Positions 18,366-27,203 of a DNA stretch of 48,502 bases are shown one piece after another (positions within the stretch are counted from its first letter, which is position 1; every line of letters begins with the position of its first letter). The stretch spans positions 1 through 48,502 of the forward strand of contig NZ_BBAG01000022.1 of assembly GCF_001311135.1 (NCBI RefSeq). Reading direction: 5' to 3'. A program made the translations under genes and the position numbers. The stretch is from Secundilactobacillus paracollinoides DSM 15502 = JCM 11969. Lineage in GTDB: Bacteria > Bacillota > Bacilli > Lactobacillales > Lactobacillaceae. Under the pieces are notes generated by a model that did no database searches, was not told the origin of the DNA, and was given only the letters and a program-made list of their open reading frames with translations.

Positions 18366-18475
18366 TGAAACGTGTTCCGCAGGCCAACTCTCGGAGTGTA
18401 AGGCAACCTTGCCAGAAATTCAATACCGGAATTCCCGGCAAAGTTGCCTTACACCCCGGAAGTTACCAGGCCTGC
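18366..18475 (+). repeat. Divergent copy of the hairpin element
   Basis: TGAAACGTGTTCCGC (18365-18379) resembles the element terminus. It is followed by GGAGTGTAAGGCAAC, which pairs with GTTGCCTTACACC in a hairpin at 18394-18457. One mismatch is C-A on the plus strand, the only such case among the copies checked on their presumed sense strand. Confidence 0.55.
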
Positions 18476-18565
18476 TCCACACTCTGACTACAGCCTGCAG
18501 GGCCGACCGGCGGAACGAAGCGGAAGTCAACTACTTTCACATCAAGCATAGCAAGGCCATCCAGC

Positions 18566-18594
18566 TTGTCAGCCACTGGTAACTGCGGTAAAAT
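18566..18594 (+). promoter_or_regulatory. Predicted promoter of msrA
   Basis: TTGTCA at 18566-18571 and TAAAAT at 18589-18594 are spaced by exactly 17 bp, 30 bases before the ATG. Confidence 0.65.
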
Positions 18595-18623
18595 GAATAG
18601 CATTAAATTTCGAGGTGAAACGC

Positions 18624-19166
18624 ATGAGTGAGCATGAAGAGACAGCAATTTTTGCGGGTGGGTGTTTTTGGTGCATGGTGATGCCGTTTGATACACTACC
18701 CGGTATCAAGCAAGTGATTTCCGGGTTTACGGGCGGTCATGTCGCCAACCCGACGTACGAACAGGTAAAGGCCCATGAAACAGGACATACGGAAGCCATT
18801 AAGATCATCTATGATCCAACGGTGATTTCATATGCTAAGTTGGTCGATATTTACTGGCAGAAAACGGATCCAACAGACGCCATGGGCCAGTTCCAGGATC
18901 GTGGCGACAACTATCGACCGGTTATTTTTGTCCAAAACGCGCAATAACGTGAGGTTGCTGAGGCGTCGAAGGCAAAGCTTGAAGCCAGCGGCCTTTTTGA
19001 CAAGCCCATTGTGACGCAGATCGAAGACGTTCAGCCGTTTTATGATACCGAACCTGAACACCAGGAGTTTTATAAGTTCCACCCAGAACGGATGGCGGAA
19101 GAAGAGGCGGCTGGTCGGGCCGACTTTGTTAAGAAATACTGGGAAAATAACACGAAAATTAAGTAA
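18624..19166 (+). pseudogene. msrA: Peptide methionine sulfoxide reductase MsrA, in-frame stop
   Basis: MsrA reduces methionine-S-sulfoxide in oxidised proteins. The catalytic motif GGCFWC is at residues 12-17, followed by the expected [29 protein letters not shown] and [17 protein letters not shown] codon at 18945-18947 (after QNAQ) interrupts the frame. Downstream, the same frame continues without shift (REVAEASKAKLEASG to KKYWENNTKIK) with the family C-terminus, about 180 codons in total. A single substitution, for example CAA or AAA to TAA, explains it, unlike the indels elsewhere. The truncated product of about 107 aa keeps the catalytic Cys but lacks the tail. ATG at 18624 is chosen because CGAGGTGAA precedes it. 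Confidence 0.85.
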
Positions 19167-19264
19167 ATCATGAAAAAATGACAGTTGAATCAACGATGGT
19201 GATCAATTATGGTAAGATTATTGGGGTATAACGAGGTAGACATCACATTAAAGAAGGTTAATAC

Positions 19265-20093
19265 ATGGACGACGTACAGCGCCTAATTAAACGCCATCAA
19301 TCAATTGGAAAGATATCAACTGCATTTATTTATGGGATTTTGGTCTCAGTGGCCATGAATTTTTTCTGGACGCCGGGACACATTTATTCATCTGGTATCA
19401 CAGGGTTGGCCCAACTGGTCACGACACTGACGGAGCGGCATCTTGCATTTACAATTTCAACGGCGCTGGGGCTGTTCTTACTGAACGTGCCATTGTTCAT
19501 TCTAGCCTGGCGTAAAATCAGTCACCAGTTTGCGGTGTACACGATGATCACGGTCTTCATGGCCAGTTTAATGATCAAGATGCTGCACCCGGTTCACCTG
19601 ACCACCGACGATCGTGTGTGCGATCTTTGGGGGTGCGGTCAACGGGTTTGGGACTGGGTTAGCCTTGAGAAACGGGATCTCCACTGGGGGTCTTGATATT
19701 TTGGGCATCGTTATCCGGCGAAAAACGGGCCGCTCAATTGGGACGATCAACATGATGTTTAACGCGTTGATCATCATTGCGGCCGGATTCATGTACGGCT
19801 GGCCATACGCGTTTTACTCCGCCATCGGTCTGGTCGTGAACGCCCGGGTCATGGATATGACCTATACGCGTCAGCAGCTCATGCAGGTCATGATCATTAC
19901 TGACCGTCCGAAAACGGTGATCGACTCCATTCAAAATCACATTCGGCGGGGCATTACAATTGTGCACGATGCTGAAGGGGCGTACCACCATGATAATAAG
20001 ACGATTTTATTTACCGTGATCTCACAGTATGAAATGAACGATTTGGAAGAGGCCATGGACGAGGCAGATAACCACGCCTTTGTCAGTATCTAA
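19265..20093 (+). CDS. YitT-family membrane protein (DUF161/DUF2179), frameshifted as read
   Basis: YitT proteins have five or so membrane helices followed by a cytosolic DUF2179 domain; their substrate is unknown. The N-terminal part contains FFWTPGHIYSSGITGLAQL. The second part contains GAVNGFGTGLALRNGISTGGLDILGI, the conserved glycine-rich family signature, and ends with the DUF2179 region (RGITIVHDAEGAY to ILFTVISQYEMNDLEEAM). The frame breaks near 19604-19612, joining HLTTD to IVCAIFGGAVNG, so the repaired protein is about 276 aa, normal for the family. A terminator follows. Confidence 0.85.
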
Positions 20094-20148
20094 GAGTTGT
20101 ACAAGGTTCTGGGACACTTCTATGAACCGAAACTATAGGCAAATGATA

Positions 20149-20184
20149 AAAGCCTGGCGTAGAAAATCTGCGCTAGGTTTTTTT
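20149..20184 (+). terminator. Terminator after the yitT-family gene
   Basis: AGCCTGGCG and CGCTAGGTT pair, with further TAGA/TCTG contacts, followed by seven T. Confidence 0.75.
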
Positions 20185-20401
20185 GACGAACAGGGTAAAA
20201 TGGGTGTAATGGTCGCAAGGATACGCTGACCGATTAGTTAAGATCAGACGAAAATCGGACAGTTTGACACCTCCTTTGCATTAATGAAAGAATGCTGTCA
20301 AAACTAGCAATTAAGTTGCTATCGATTTAGATCAATGGGTTTAACGACGCAACTATTTTCCTGGAAAGTGTTGGTCTTCTGCCTAATTTAGGATGCCTCA
20401 G

Positions 20402-20482
20402 GCTAACCGTTAAAGCTTAAGGAATTCATAAGCATTAAATTCTGCTTAAAAGTACGGTTAGCATAAAGTGATGTGGTATAAT
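20402..20482 (+). promoter_or_regulatory. Long inverted repeat and extended -10 promoter of the teichoic-acid genes
   Basis: GCTAACCGT (20402-20410) and ACGGTTAGC (20454-20462) are perfectly complementary arms with further imperfect pairing inside. The right arm ends 14 bp before TATAAT at 20477-20482, which is preceded by TGG (extended -10). The arm covers the place of a -35 box, so a regulator bound here could control the promoter. The rest of 20190-20520 shows nothing I can call. Confidence 0.5.
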
Positions 20483-20534
20483 ACCAAGTTGTGCGTCGGA
20501 AGGGGCACGAGAATTCATAGAATTGGTGGTTGTC

Positions 20535-21688
20535 GTGAAAGCAATTTATATATGGTTAGTTCGTTTTGTGTCGATCCTGAACTATTTTTCGCGGTCGAAA
20601 GACAGGCAGGTCGTTTATCTGATGAGTTTTGGCAATAACTTGAACTTTATTGCCCGTCTCGCGGATGCGCTGCCTGACCGGAACCAGTTACTAGTTTTGT
20701 ACCGACCTTCAGTAGAGGTGGAAGCTACTGAATTAGCCGCGTTAGGCATTCCAGTCATGCCATTTCAAGACAATGTGCACTTTGTTTTGGAAGGTGTGCC
20801 AAAGATCATGCAGGCAAGGCTGATTTTTTGCGATAACTACTACGCGTTTTTAGGTGGGTTGGTGCACCCGCGGCACGCAAAGATCGTGCAGCTGTGGCAT
20901 GCCAATGGCGCCATTAAACGTTTGGCTGGGGCGACCCCAAGACTGTGCAACGGTCAAAAACAGACCAGCGCAGATTCCAGCGGGTCTATAACCAGTTCGA
21001 TGACTATGTTGTTGCGTCGCAAGCGATGGGCAAGGTGTTTGAAGAAAGCTACCGGGTCCCCGCAAAACGCATGCAATTACTTGGTTATCCAAGGTCTGAC
21101 CGATTCTTTTCGGAGGATTGGAAACAAACTGCAGTCCGGCGCGTCCAGCGTGTCGCACCGGATCTGTTGACGCACCGGGTCATTTTGTATGCCCCAACAT
21201 ATAGGGAGAACATGCATTTTGAGCTGTCAAAGGACTTGAAGGAAGCCCTGATGGCGGACCCAGATGCGGTCGTTGTTGTGAAGCTGCATCCCGTATTACA
21301 AAAGTACGAGCAGCAGTTTAGCCAGGCCTCGCACCACCAGATCCGGTTTTACCCGAATCTGTCAACGACGGATCTTTTGGCAGTGAGTGAAACACTGATT
21401 ACTGATTATTCGTCAATTGCCTTTGATTTTAGCTTACTCAGCTCAGCCCACAGTTTATTGTTCTACATGTCGGACTTAGAAGCGTACGCGCAAAATCCTG
21501 GCATTCAGCCGCACTTCGTCAAGTGGCTGCCCACGCCGCCGCTGAAGACGCCTGCGGAGCTCAAACAAGCAATTATTGCGGATCAAGCTACTGATTATTC
21601 AGCGTTTAACCACCATTGGAACACTTACAATGACGGTCAGGCCACTCAGCGGGTTGTGACATATTACTGCGACTATTTAGGAAAATAG
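20535..21688 (+). CDS. CDP-glycerol glycerophosphotransferase, TagB/TarB-like (frameshifted as read)
   Basis: This peripheral membrane enzyme transfers glycerol phosphate from CDP-glycerol, most likely in wall teichoic acid synthesis. Signatures are LWHANGAIKRLAWGDP (after repair), YAPTYRENMHFEL, KLHPVLQKYE and the catalytic ITDYSSIAFDF. One base is missing near 20930 (TTGGCTGGGGCG should have an extra base after GGC), giving about 384 aa. The HANGAIK form of the first motif resembles TagB primases more than polymerising TagF enzymes. GTG at 20535 is preferred, six bases after GGTGG. It heads an operon with a TagG permease and a second glycerophosphotransferase. Confidence 0.85.
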
Positions 21689-21711
21689 TCGGTTTAAAGG
21701 AGTGTTTTAAC

Positions 21712-22521
21712 TTGAAAGAGGTTGCTACCTTATTCAAAGAGCAGTTTAAAAACATGGGAATCGTGTTTCGAATCTCACGTTATGAAGATATGGCCAGTTA
21801 CCAAAGCCATTATCTGGGGTTAGTTTGGGAATACCTGTATCCGTTGATTCAAATTTGTATTTATTGGTTAGTGTTCGGGGTCGGCTTAAAGCGTAGCGGG
21901 ACAACCGGTGGCGCTGACTACCTGCCGTGGATGGTTATCGGGATCACGCCTTGGTTCTTCATGAACCGGGCAACCTTGGATGCTTCAAAGAGTATCTACC
22001 AACGGGTCAACATCGTCTCAAAAATGAAGTTCCCAGTTTCAATTCTGCCATCGATCAGAATTATTTCTAACTTGAGCTCATTTTGGACCATGCTGGTCGT
22101 ATCCGTTTTTGTTGGGTTCCTATACGGGATGCGCCCAAACATCTACTGGTTCCAGTCAATCTACTACTTCTTCGCGATGATGATGCTGATGCTGGCGTTT
22201 GGGATATTTAACTCGGCAGTCTCGGTGCTGGTGCGGGATTATCATATCCTGCTCCAATCTGTCATGCGGATGCTGTTCTATCTATCAGGTGTCCTGTTCA
22301 ACTTTGAGACGGGCTCATTCCCACCAGTGATCGTTCGGATCATGCAGGTCAACCCATTCTTCTACGTGGTTTCCGGTTTCCGGGAAACACTGTTTGGCCA
22401 AGGCTGGTTCTGGCAACGACCAACACTGACACTGAGCTTCTGGTTCTTTGTCCTGTTCTTCTTGCTGATCGGCTCACACTTGCACTACAAGTTCCGGTCA
22501 CGGTTCGTTGATTTAATTTAG
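21712..22521 (+). CDS. tagG: Teichoic-acid ABC exporter permease, TagG-like
   Basis: This is a 269-aa ABC-2 type permease with about six helices, typical of the TagG/TarG subunit that exports lipid-linked wall teichoic acid. It begins with a cytosolic amphipathic segment (ISRYEDMASYQSHYLGLVWEYLYP), a hallmark of polysaccharide/teichoic exporters, and contains PWMVIGITPWFFMNRATLDAS. The last helix, FWFFVLFFLLIGSHLHYKF, ends in a basic tail. The start is TTG at 21712 with AAAGGAG. The partner ATPase (TagH) is not encoded in the window; this permease lies between two glycerophosphotransferases. Confidence 0.88.
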   Translation: MKEVATLFKEQFKNMGIVFRISRYEDMASYQSHYLGLVWEYLYPLIQICIYWLVFGVGLKRSGTTGGADYLPWMVIGITPWFFMNRATLDASKSIYQRVNIVSKMKFPVSILPSIRIISNLSSFWTMLVVSVFVGFLYGMRPNIYWFQSIYYFFAMMMLMLAFGIFNSAVSVLVRDYHILLQSVMRMLFYLSGVLFNFETGSFPPVIVRIMQVNPFFYVVSGFRETLFGQGWFWQRPTLTLSFWFFVLFFLLIGSHLHYKFRSRFVDLI

Positions 22522-22547
22522 TTGATTAATTTAATTTAGGAGGAATC

Positions 22548-23771
22548 ATGATGGCACTGTCTCGGGGATTAAACCAGATCGTTAAGGGGCTCAAAATCGT
22601 GATTCGTTATGGACTCATCGTGCTGAACGATGGGTTCATTTTGTTTTCACCGAAGAAAAACTTATTGATGTTTGAGAGCTTTAACGGCAACGACATTAAC
22701 GATAATCCGGCCGCCATTTATTACCAGCTGGTTGCCGACCACCCAGAATTAGCGAAGACGGCCTATTTTGGCGTTAAGCCGCGTTACTACGCGCGTCTAA
22801 AGGCGAAGTATCCGGATATTTTGCTGGTCAAACGCTTTTCCTTAAAATGGGTGTGGCTCATGGCGCATGCCCACTACTGGGTCTTCAATTCGCGGATGCC
22901 TAATTGGTGGCGCAAAAACCGGCGGACGATTTATATTCAGACCTGGCATGGGACGCCGCTAAAGCATCTTGGTGTCGATATTGAAAATGTGGCGATTCCG
23001 GGGACAACTACTGAAGATTACTACCAACAATTTACCCGTGAGGCGAGTCGCTGGGACTATTTGATTGCGCCAAATGCGTATTCTAAGAAGGTTTTTCGTT
23101 CAGCGTTTAAGTTTCATAACCAGTTTTTAGAAATTGGGTATCCGCGCAACGATGTGCTGTATCAGGATAACCGACCAGACAAAATTCGAGAATTAAAACA
23201 GCGGTTAGTCGGCAGTCCAGACGCGACTGTGATTACCTACGCACCAACGTGGCGAGACGATGATGCCATCAAGAATGGCCAGTATCATTTCCAACTGCCA
23301 TTTGACCTGCAGCGGTTTTTAGACCAGGTCGATGACCAAACGATTCTGGTGCTCCGCCCGCATTATCTGGTGAAGGATAAGATCGATATCCGCGGGTTTG
23401 AAGACCGGGTTAAGATTCTGGCGGATGAAGACATTGCGCATCTGTATCTCATCACTGATCTGATTATTACGGACTACTCGTCAGTGATGTTTGACTTCGC
23501 TAATCTGGAACGGCCGATGCTGTTTTACGCCTATGATCTGGAGCACTATCGTGATCAGCTTCGCGGCTTTTATTTCAATTACCAAGCCGAAATTCCGGGT
23601 CCGCTGGCAACGACTGAGGACCAGTTAGATACTTATCTGACAGCGTTTCAGCGGGACGGTGGGTTCAGTGATTACCGCACGGAATTATCTGGTTTTAATC
23701 AGAAATACTGCAGTTGGGAAAATGGGACGGCTTCCGAACAAGTCGTTCACGTCATTGAAAAGGGGTTGTAG
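22548..23771 (+). CDS. CDP-glycerol glycerophosphotransferase, TagF-like
   Basis: This 407-aa enzyme uses CDP-glycerol to add or polymerise glycerol phosphate on teichoic acid linkage units. Family landmarks are NDNPAAIYYQL, the histidine motif TWHGTPLKHLG, APTWRDDD, the LVLRPHYLV His and the DYSSVMFDFANLERPMLFY nucleotide-binding segment. The N-terminal 30 residues hold an amphipathic membrane-associating stretch. The frame is intact. AGGAGG precedes the ATG. It starts 26 bases after tagG, and nfo begins three bases after its stop, so all four genes may be one transcript. It is shorter than polymerising TagF of Bacillus, which has an extra N-terminal domain, so it may be a TagB- or TarF-type enzyme. 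Confidence 0.87.
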   Translation: MMALSRGLNQIVKGLKIVIRYGLIVLNDGFILFSPKKNLLMFESFNGNDINDNPAAIYYQLVADHPELAKTAYFGVKPRYYARLKAKYPDILLVKRFSLKWVWLMAHAHYWVFNSRMPNWWRKNRRTIYIQTWHGTPLKHLGVDIENVAIPGTTTEDYYQQFTREASRWDYLIAPNAYSKKVFRSAFKFHNQFLEIGYPRNDVLYQDNRPDKIRELKQRLVGSPDATVITYAPTWRDDDAIKNGQYHFQLPFDLQRFLDQVDDQTILVLRPHYLVKDKIDIRGFEDRVKILADEDIAHLYLITDLIITDYSSVMFDFANLERPMLFYAYDLEHYRDQLRGFYFNYQAEIPGPLATTEDQLDTYLTAFQRDGGFSDYRTELSGFNQKYCSWENGTASEQVVHVIEKGL

Positions 23772-23774
23772 GAC

Positions 23775-24698
23775 ATGACATTTTTGATTGGGTCACACGT
23801 AAGTATGAAGGGCAAGGAGATGCTGCTGGGGTCAGCCAAGGAGGCGGCGGGTTACGGCTCGAACGTCTTAATGGTGTATACCGGGGCACCACAAAATACC
23901 CGTCGCAAGCCGATCGACGAGCTGAATATTCCAGCGGGACAGGCGTACATGAAGGACCACGATCTGCAGCAGATCGTGGTGCACGCACCCTACGTTGTGA
24001 ATTTAGGCAACACGGTTAAGCCTGAAAACTATCCCTTTGCGGTTGAGTTTTTGAAGGAAGATGTCAAGCGGGCGGATGCGTTAGGCGCCACCCAGATCGT
24101 CTTACACCCCGGTGCACATGTTGGTGCCGGGCCAGAACCCGCCATTGCTCAGATTGCGAAGGGACTCAATGAGATCATTACCGAAGACCAGCACGTTCAT
24201 ATCGCGATTGAAACCATGGCTGGCAAGGGGACTGAAGTCGGCATCACGTTTGAACAGATTGCCGAAATGATCGACAAAATCAAGTTAGACGATAAGGTCT
24301 CCGTCTGTTTTGATACTTGTCATACCAGCGATGCCGGTTATGACATTGCGGGCGACTTTGACGGTGTGTTGAAACACTTCCATGAGGTCATTGGGTTGGA
24401 ACGACTTCAGGTCATTCACCTTAACGATTCAAAGAACCCCCGCGGCAGTCACAAGGACCGTCATGAACTTATGGGCAGTGGTACAATTGGGTTTGACGCC
24501 CTAAATGCCGTTGCGCACCATCCATTGTTGGAGAACGTGCCAAAGATCATGGAAACCCCATGGGTCGCCATTGATAAGAAGCACAAGCTGCCACCTTATG
24601 GGTACGAGGTCGCAATGTTGAAGCACCAGCAGTTTAATCCGCACCTTGAAAAAGATGTGTTGGCTGGCGTGCCATTTGATCAGTATCTCCAGGAGTAA
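23775..24698 (+). CDS. nfo: Endonuclease IV (AP endonuclease)
   Basis: Nfo cleaves 5' of abasic sites in base-excision repair and has a TIM-barrel trinuclear zinc centre. Zinc-ligand regions are all visible: [50 protein letters not shown] and [20 protein letters not shown]. At 307 aa it is slightly longer than Escherichia coli Nfo (285 aa), with an extra C-terminal tail after VAMLKHQQF. It starts three bases after the upstream gene's stop, without a strong binding site of its own, so coupling is likely. A strong terminator follows. Confidence 0.95.
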   Translation: MTFLIGSHVSMKGKEMLLGSAKEAAGYGSNVLMVYTGAPQNTRRKPIDELNIPAGQAYMKDHDLQQIVVHAPYVVNLGNTVKPENYPFAVEFLKEDVKRADALGATQIVLHPGAHVGAGPEPAIAQIAKGLNEIITEDQHVHIAIETMAGKGTEVGITFEQIAEMIDKIKLDDKVSVCFDTCHTSDAGYDIAGDFDGVLKHFHEVIGLERLQVIHLNDSKNPRGSHKDRHELMGSGTIGFDALNAVAHHPLLENVPKIMETPWVAIDKKHKLPPYGYEVAMLKHQQFNPHLEKDVLAGVPFDQYLQE

Positions 24699-24702
24699 TA
24701 AT

Positions 24703-24748
24703 AAAAGAACCCTTCTAAATCGTGAGTGCGATTTAGAAGGGTTCTTTT
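24703..24748 (+). terminator. Strong terminator after nfo
   Basis: A perfect 20-bp stem (AAAAGAACCCTTCTAAATCG and its complement) surrounds TGAGTG and ends in TTTT. The A-run on the other side would also let it act on the minus strand. Confidence 0.92.
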
Positions 24749-24807
24749 GATTTTTGGTTGAGAGATTCAAAGTATCGCTTTGATGCCGCTTCGTTACACC
24801 ATTTGGA

Positions 24808-25214
24808 CCTGCAATGCCGAATGGCTCCACTGCGCTACGGTACTTGCAATCGTTATAATAGATGGGAAGGTTTCATAAGGGTTGCCTTGAAACCTGTTAA
24901 TGAGCCAATGACAGCAACTAACCCACTGTGAGAAGCATTGCTGTTGAGAGATTTGCTAGCAGTTGAGGGCGGATTCTCTTCGAACTTGGTTTAACGCCAT
25001 TGGAATGCTTGACTAGTGGTAAACAGTAAGTCTAACGTTAGTGGAATGGCGCAATTTGGCACGGCGCTGTGGTGTCGACATCAGTAAGCGACCGTTCTTT
25101 GGTCGGTTACTGATGTGCGAGACGATGAAGATCCATTCGAGAGCTGCGTAGCAGAAATCGAATTAGCTTCATCGCGAGCCACTACTGCGCCGTGCCAAAT
25201 TACGGAATGAAACG
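24808..25214 (-). repeat. 407-bp structured non-coding repeat, copy 2 (inverted)
   Basis: This is the reverse complement of the element at 17854-18259, with matching ends (CGTTTCATTCCG and CGGCATTGCAGG on the minus strand). Its helices are more regular than those of copy 1: TTTGGCACGGCGC pairs perfectly with GCGCCGTGCCAAA, CGATGAAG with CTTCATCG, and CATCAGTAA with TTACTGATG, next to CGACC/GGTCG. No convincing reading frame spans it. It lies between the nfo terminator and the ppsR stop codon, with no gene between 24699 and 25237. Confidence 0.85.
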
Positions 25215-25237
25215 GACCTCAGCTACTGTTTAACGCG

Positions 25238-26077
25238 CTAATCTTTGATAGTATCCACTTCAGCCGGTTCCAAATTCAAACTTTCAAGAATCAGCGTGGC
25301 CGTTTCTTCAATCGATTTGTTGGCGACGTTGATTTCAAGGCAACCGATCTTACGATAGATGGTGTCGGCGTATTCAAGTTCTGCCTTGATCTTATTTGTA
25401 TCAGAATAGTCGCTTTCAGCAGGGAGCCCATAGGAGATCATCCGTTGCTGGCGGATGCGCCGCAGGACCTTTGGATTGTTTGTGAGGCCAATGATCTTAT
25501 TGGAATCCACTTTCCACAGGTCGTCTGGTAACTGAGCCTTTGGCGATAATGGTAAGTTTGCCACCTTTAGTCCTCGGTTAGCTAAGAACAGTGATAGTGG
25601 GGTCTTAGAGGTTCGTGATACCCCTAAAATGACGATGTCCGCCTTCAGAAGGCCAGCGGGGTCCTTGCCATCGTCGTAGGCAACAGCGAACTCCATGGCG
25701 CTGATCCGGTCAAAATAGGTGTCAGTCAAGCTGTGGTTCATGCTTGGAATCGCAGCGGGTTCCAAGTGGCTGCGGTTGGATAACACCTTCATGGCAGGTT
25801 GGATGCAGTCAAACGCCTGCAGGTTGTTTTCTGCGGTAAAATCACGAATCTGTTCAGTCAGTGATTTCGTGACTAATGTATAATACAAGACAGCGTTCTT
25901 TTTCTTGGCAAGGTCGAGAATACCCTTTAAGATCGAAGCTGTTTGAATGAACGGAAAGCGTTGATATTTAACGTTTAAATCAGGAAACTGAGCGACAGCC
26001 GTTTGCGCAACTGTCAGGGAAGTTTCACCGGACGAGTCGGAAATAATAAAGATTTCGATCTGTTCGTTTTCGGCCAT
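25238..26077 (-). CDS. ppsR: Pyruvate phosphate dikinase/PEP synthase regulatory protein (kinase-pyrophosphorylase)
   Basis: DUF299 proteins phosphorylate (with ADP) and dephosphorylate a threonine of PPDK or PEP synthase, switching the enzyme off and on. The 279-aa frame is intact. It opens IFIISDSSGETSLTVAQTAV, and the P-loop-like ILGVSRTSKTPLSLFLANRG is at about 150-170. GLTNNPKVLRRIRQQRM and the C-terminal SIEETATLILESL are typical. The start ATG has GGAGGTAAC upstream. It is divergent from rpsU, a usual neighbour in lactobacilli. No dikinase gene is in the window. Confidence 0.93.
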   Translation of the reverse strand: MAENEQIEIFIISDSSGETSLTVAQTAVAQFPDLNVKYQRFPFIQTASILKGILDLAKKKNAVLYYTLVTKSLTEQIRDFTAENNLQAFDCIQPAMKVLSNRSHLEPAAIPSMNHSLTDTYFDRISAMEFAVAYDDGKDPAGLLKADIVILGVSRTSKTPLSLFLANRGLKVANLPLSPKAQLPDDLWKVDSNKIIGLTNNPKVLRRIRQQRMISYGLPAESDYSDTNKIKAELEYADTIYRKIGCLEINVANKSIEETATLILESLNLEPAEVDTIKD

Positions 26078-26152
26078 TTTTGTTACCTCCAGATGTGAGT
26101 TTTCATTGTTTCTAGTTTAGCATAAAACCTTTCGAAAAATACGTTTGTTTTA

Positions 26153-26181
26153 TTGACGATTCGCCCCGAGATATGTATAAT
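26153..26181 (+). promoter_or_regulatory. Promoter of rpsU
   Basis: TTGACG at 26153-26158 and TATAAT at 26176-26181 have an exact 17-bp spacer. The leader before rpsU is about 78 bases. Confidence 0.85.
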
Positions 26182-26266
26182 TAAAAAGAAATGTTGAGGT
26201 GAACGTTATTTTCGTAATGCTCATTTTTGATAAGTTACTATTTGAGTCCGGAGGGAGGGAATTTAC

Positions 26267-26452
26267 ATGACAAAGACAGTCGTTCGCAAAAACGAGTCTC
26301 TTGACGATGCTCTTCGGCGCTTCAAACGAACCGTTTCAAAAAGCGGTACATTACAAGAATACCGTAAACGTGAGTTTTATGAAAAGCCAAGCGTTAAACG
26401 CAAATTAAAATCTGAAGCAGCACGGAAACGTAAGAACAAGCGTCGTTTCTAG
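26267..26452 (+). CDS. rpsU: 30S ribosomal protein S21
   Basis: S21 is a small basic protein of the 30S platform near the anti-Shine-Dalgarno end of 16S rRNA. The 61-aa sequence is typical: [19 protein letters not shown], then a very basic C-terminal helix ([13 protein letters not shown]). The ribosome binding site GGAGGGAGGG is unusually strong. It is followed by a weak hairpin and then yqeY, the common Bacillota pair. Confidence 0.98.
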   Translation: MTKTVVRKNESLDDALRRFKRTVSKSGTLQEYRKREFYEKPSVKRKLKSEAARKRKNKRRF

Positions 26453-26460
26453 TTGTTTAA

Positions 26461-26490
26461 AAGGTTCCTGTGTTTACGCAGGGCCTTTTT
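26461..26490 (+). terminator. Hairpin terminator between rpsU and yqeY
   Basis: AAGGTTCCTG and CAGGGCCTT pair around TGTTTACG, followed by TTTTT. Partial readthrough would set the rpsU to yqeY ratio. Confidence 0.7.
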
Positions 26491-26527
26491 TATGAAATTA
26501 GATATTAAATACGGGAGGAAAACGATT

Positions 26528-26974
26528 ATGTCATTAGAAACAACGTTAAATGAAGATTTAAAGACTGCGATGAAGGCGCATGACAAGCTGGCATTAAATG
26601 TCATTCGAATGGTTAAAGCCTCTTTGACCAACGAACGTGTTAAGGTTGGCCATGATTTAACTGCTGACGATGAACTCACTGTTTTGTCACGTGAGATCAA
26701 GCAGCGTAAAGAATCCCGTGAAGAATTCGCCAATGCTGACCGTCAGGATCTGGTCGATGGCTTGGATAAGGAACTTGCATTTCTTGCTAAGTATGCACCA
26801 AAGCAACTCAGCGAAGACGAAGTGAAGCAGATCATTACTGATACTGTGAGCGAAATCGGTGCTAGTTCAATGGCTGATTTTGGTAAAGTGATGGGCGCTG
26901 TAATGCCTAAACTTAAGGGTCAAGCTGATGGTGCTTTGGTCAACAAGACCGTTAAGGCATTGTTAAGTAAATAA
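26528..26974 (+). CDS. yqeY: GatB/YqeY domain protein
   Basis: YqeY is a 148-aa helical protein related to the tRNA-binding C-terminal domain of GatB; its cellular role is not settled. Family landmarks are LEDLKTAMKAHDKLALNVIRM-type N-terminus (here NEDLKTAMKAHDKLALNVIR), the EIKQRKESREEF helix, and the YAPKQLSEDEV and GKVMGAVMPKLKGQADG signatures. ATG at 26528 follows GGGAGG. It is cotranscribed with rpsU and followed by a terminator. Confidence 0.93.
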   Translation: MSLETTLNEDLKTAMKAHDKLALNVIRMVKASLTNERVKVGHDLTADDELTVLSREIKQRKESREEFANADRQDLVDGLDKELAFLAKYAPKQLSEDEVKQIITDTVSEIGASSMADFGKVMGAVMPKLKGQADGALVNKTVKALLSK

Positions 26975-26984
26975 GCGCTAGAGG

Positions 26985-27018
26985 AAAGTCTGGGTAGCGA
27001 CTACCGAGGCTTTTTTTT
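26985..27018 (+). terminator. Terminator after yqeY
   Basis: AAGTCTGGGTAG and CTACCGAGGCTT pair around CGA, followed by eight T in a row. Confidence 0.9.
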
Positions 27019-27203
27019 GTTTGCTCAAAATTCGGCGACATAGGAGAAAAAAGTCTTAAATGAGTGACACTTGTTACATACAATTGACTGATAAATCAGG
27101 CCTTAAAACTGTTAATCTGTTTCATTGCAATTTGATATAAAAACGCTTACGCTATAGAAAATTTGATGCAGCAGTTAGTCAACAAAAGTTTGGATGGGTC
27201 GAC

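Noticed and set aside
24501..24830. A 109-codon minus-strand frame at the end of nfo
   Set aside because: It crosses the nfo terminator stem and the 407-bp repeat; no ribosome binding site or domain.
17854..25214. Composite transposon bounded by the two inverted 406-bp elements
   Set aside because: No transposase, no terminal inverted repeats and no target duplication; the genes between are ordinary chromosomal genes.
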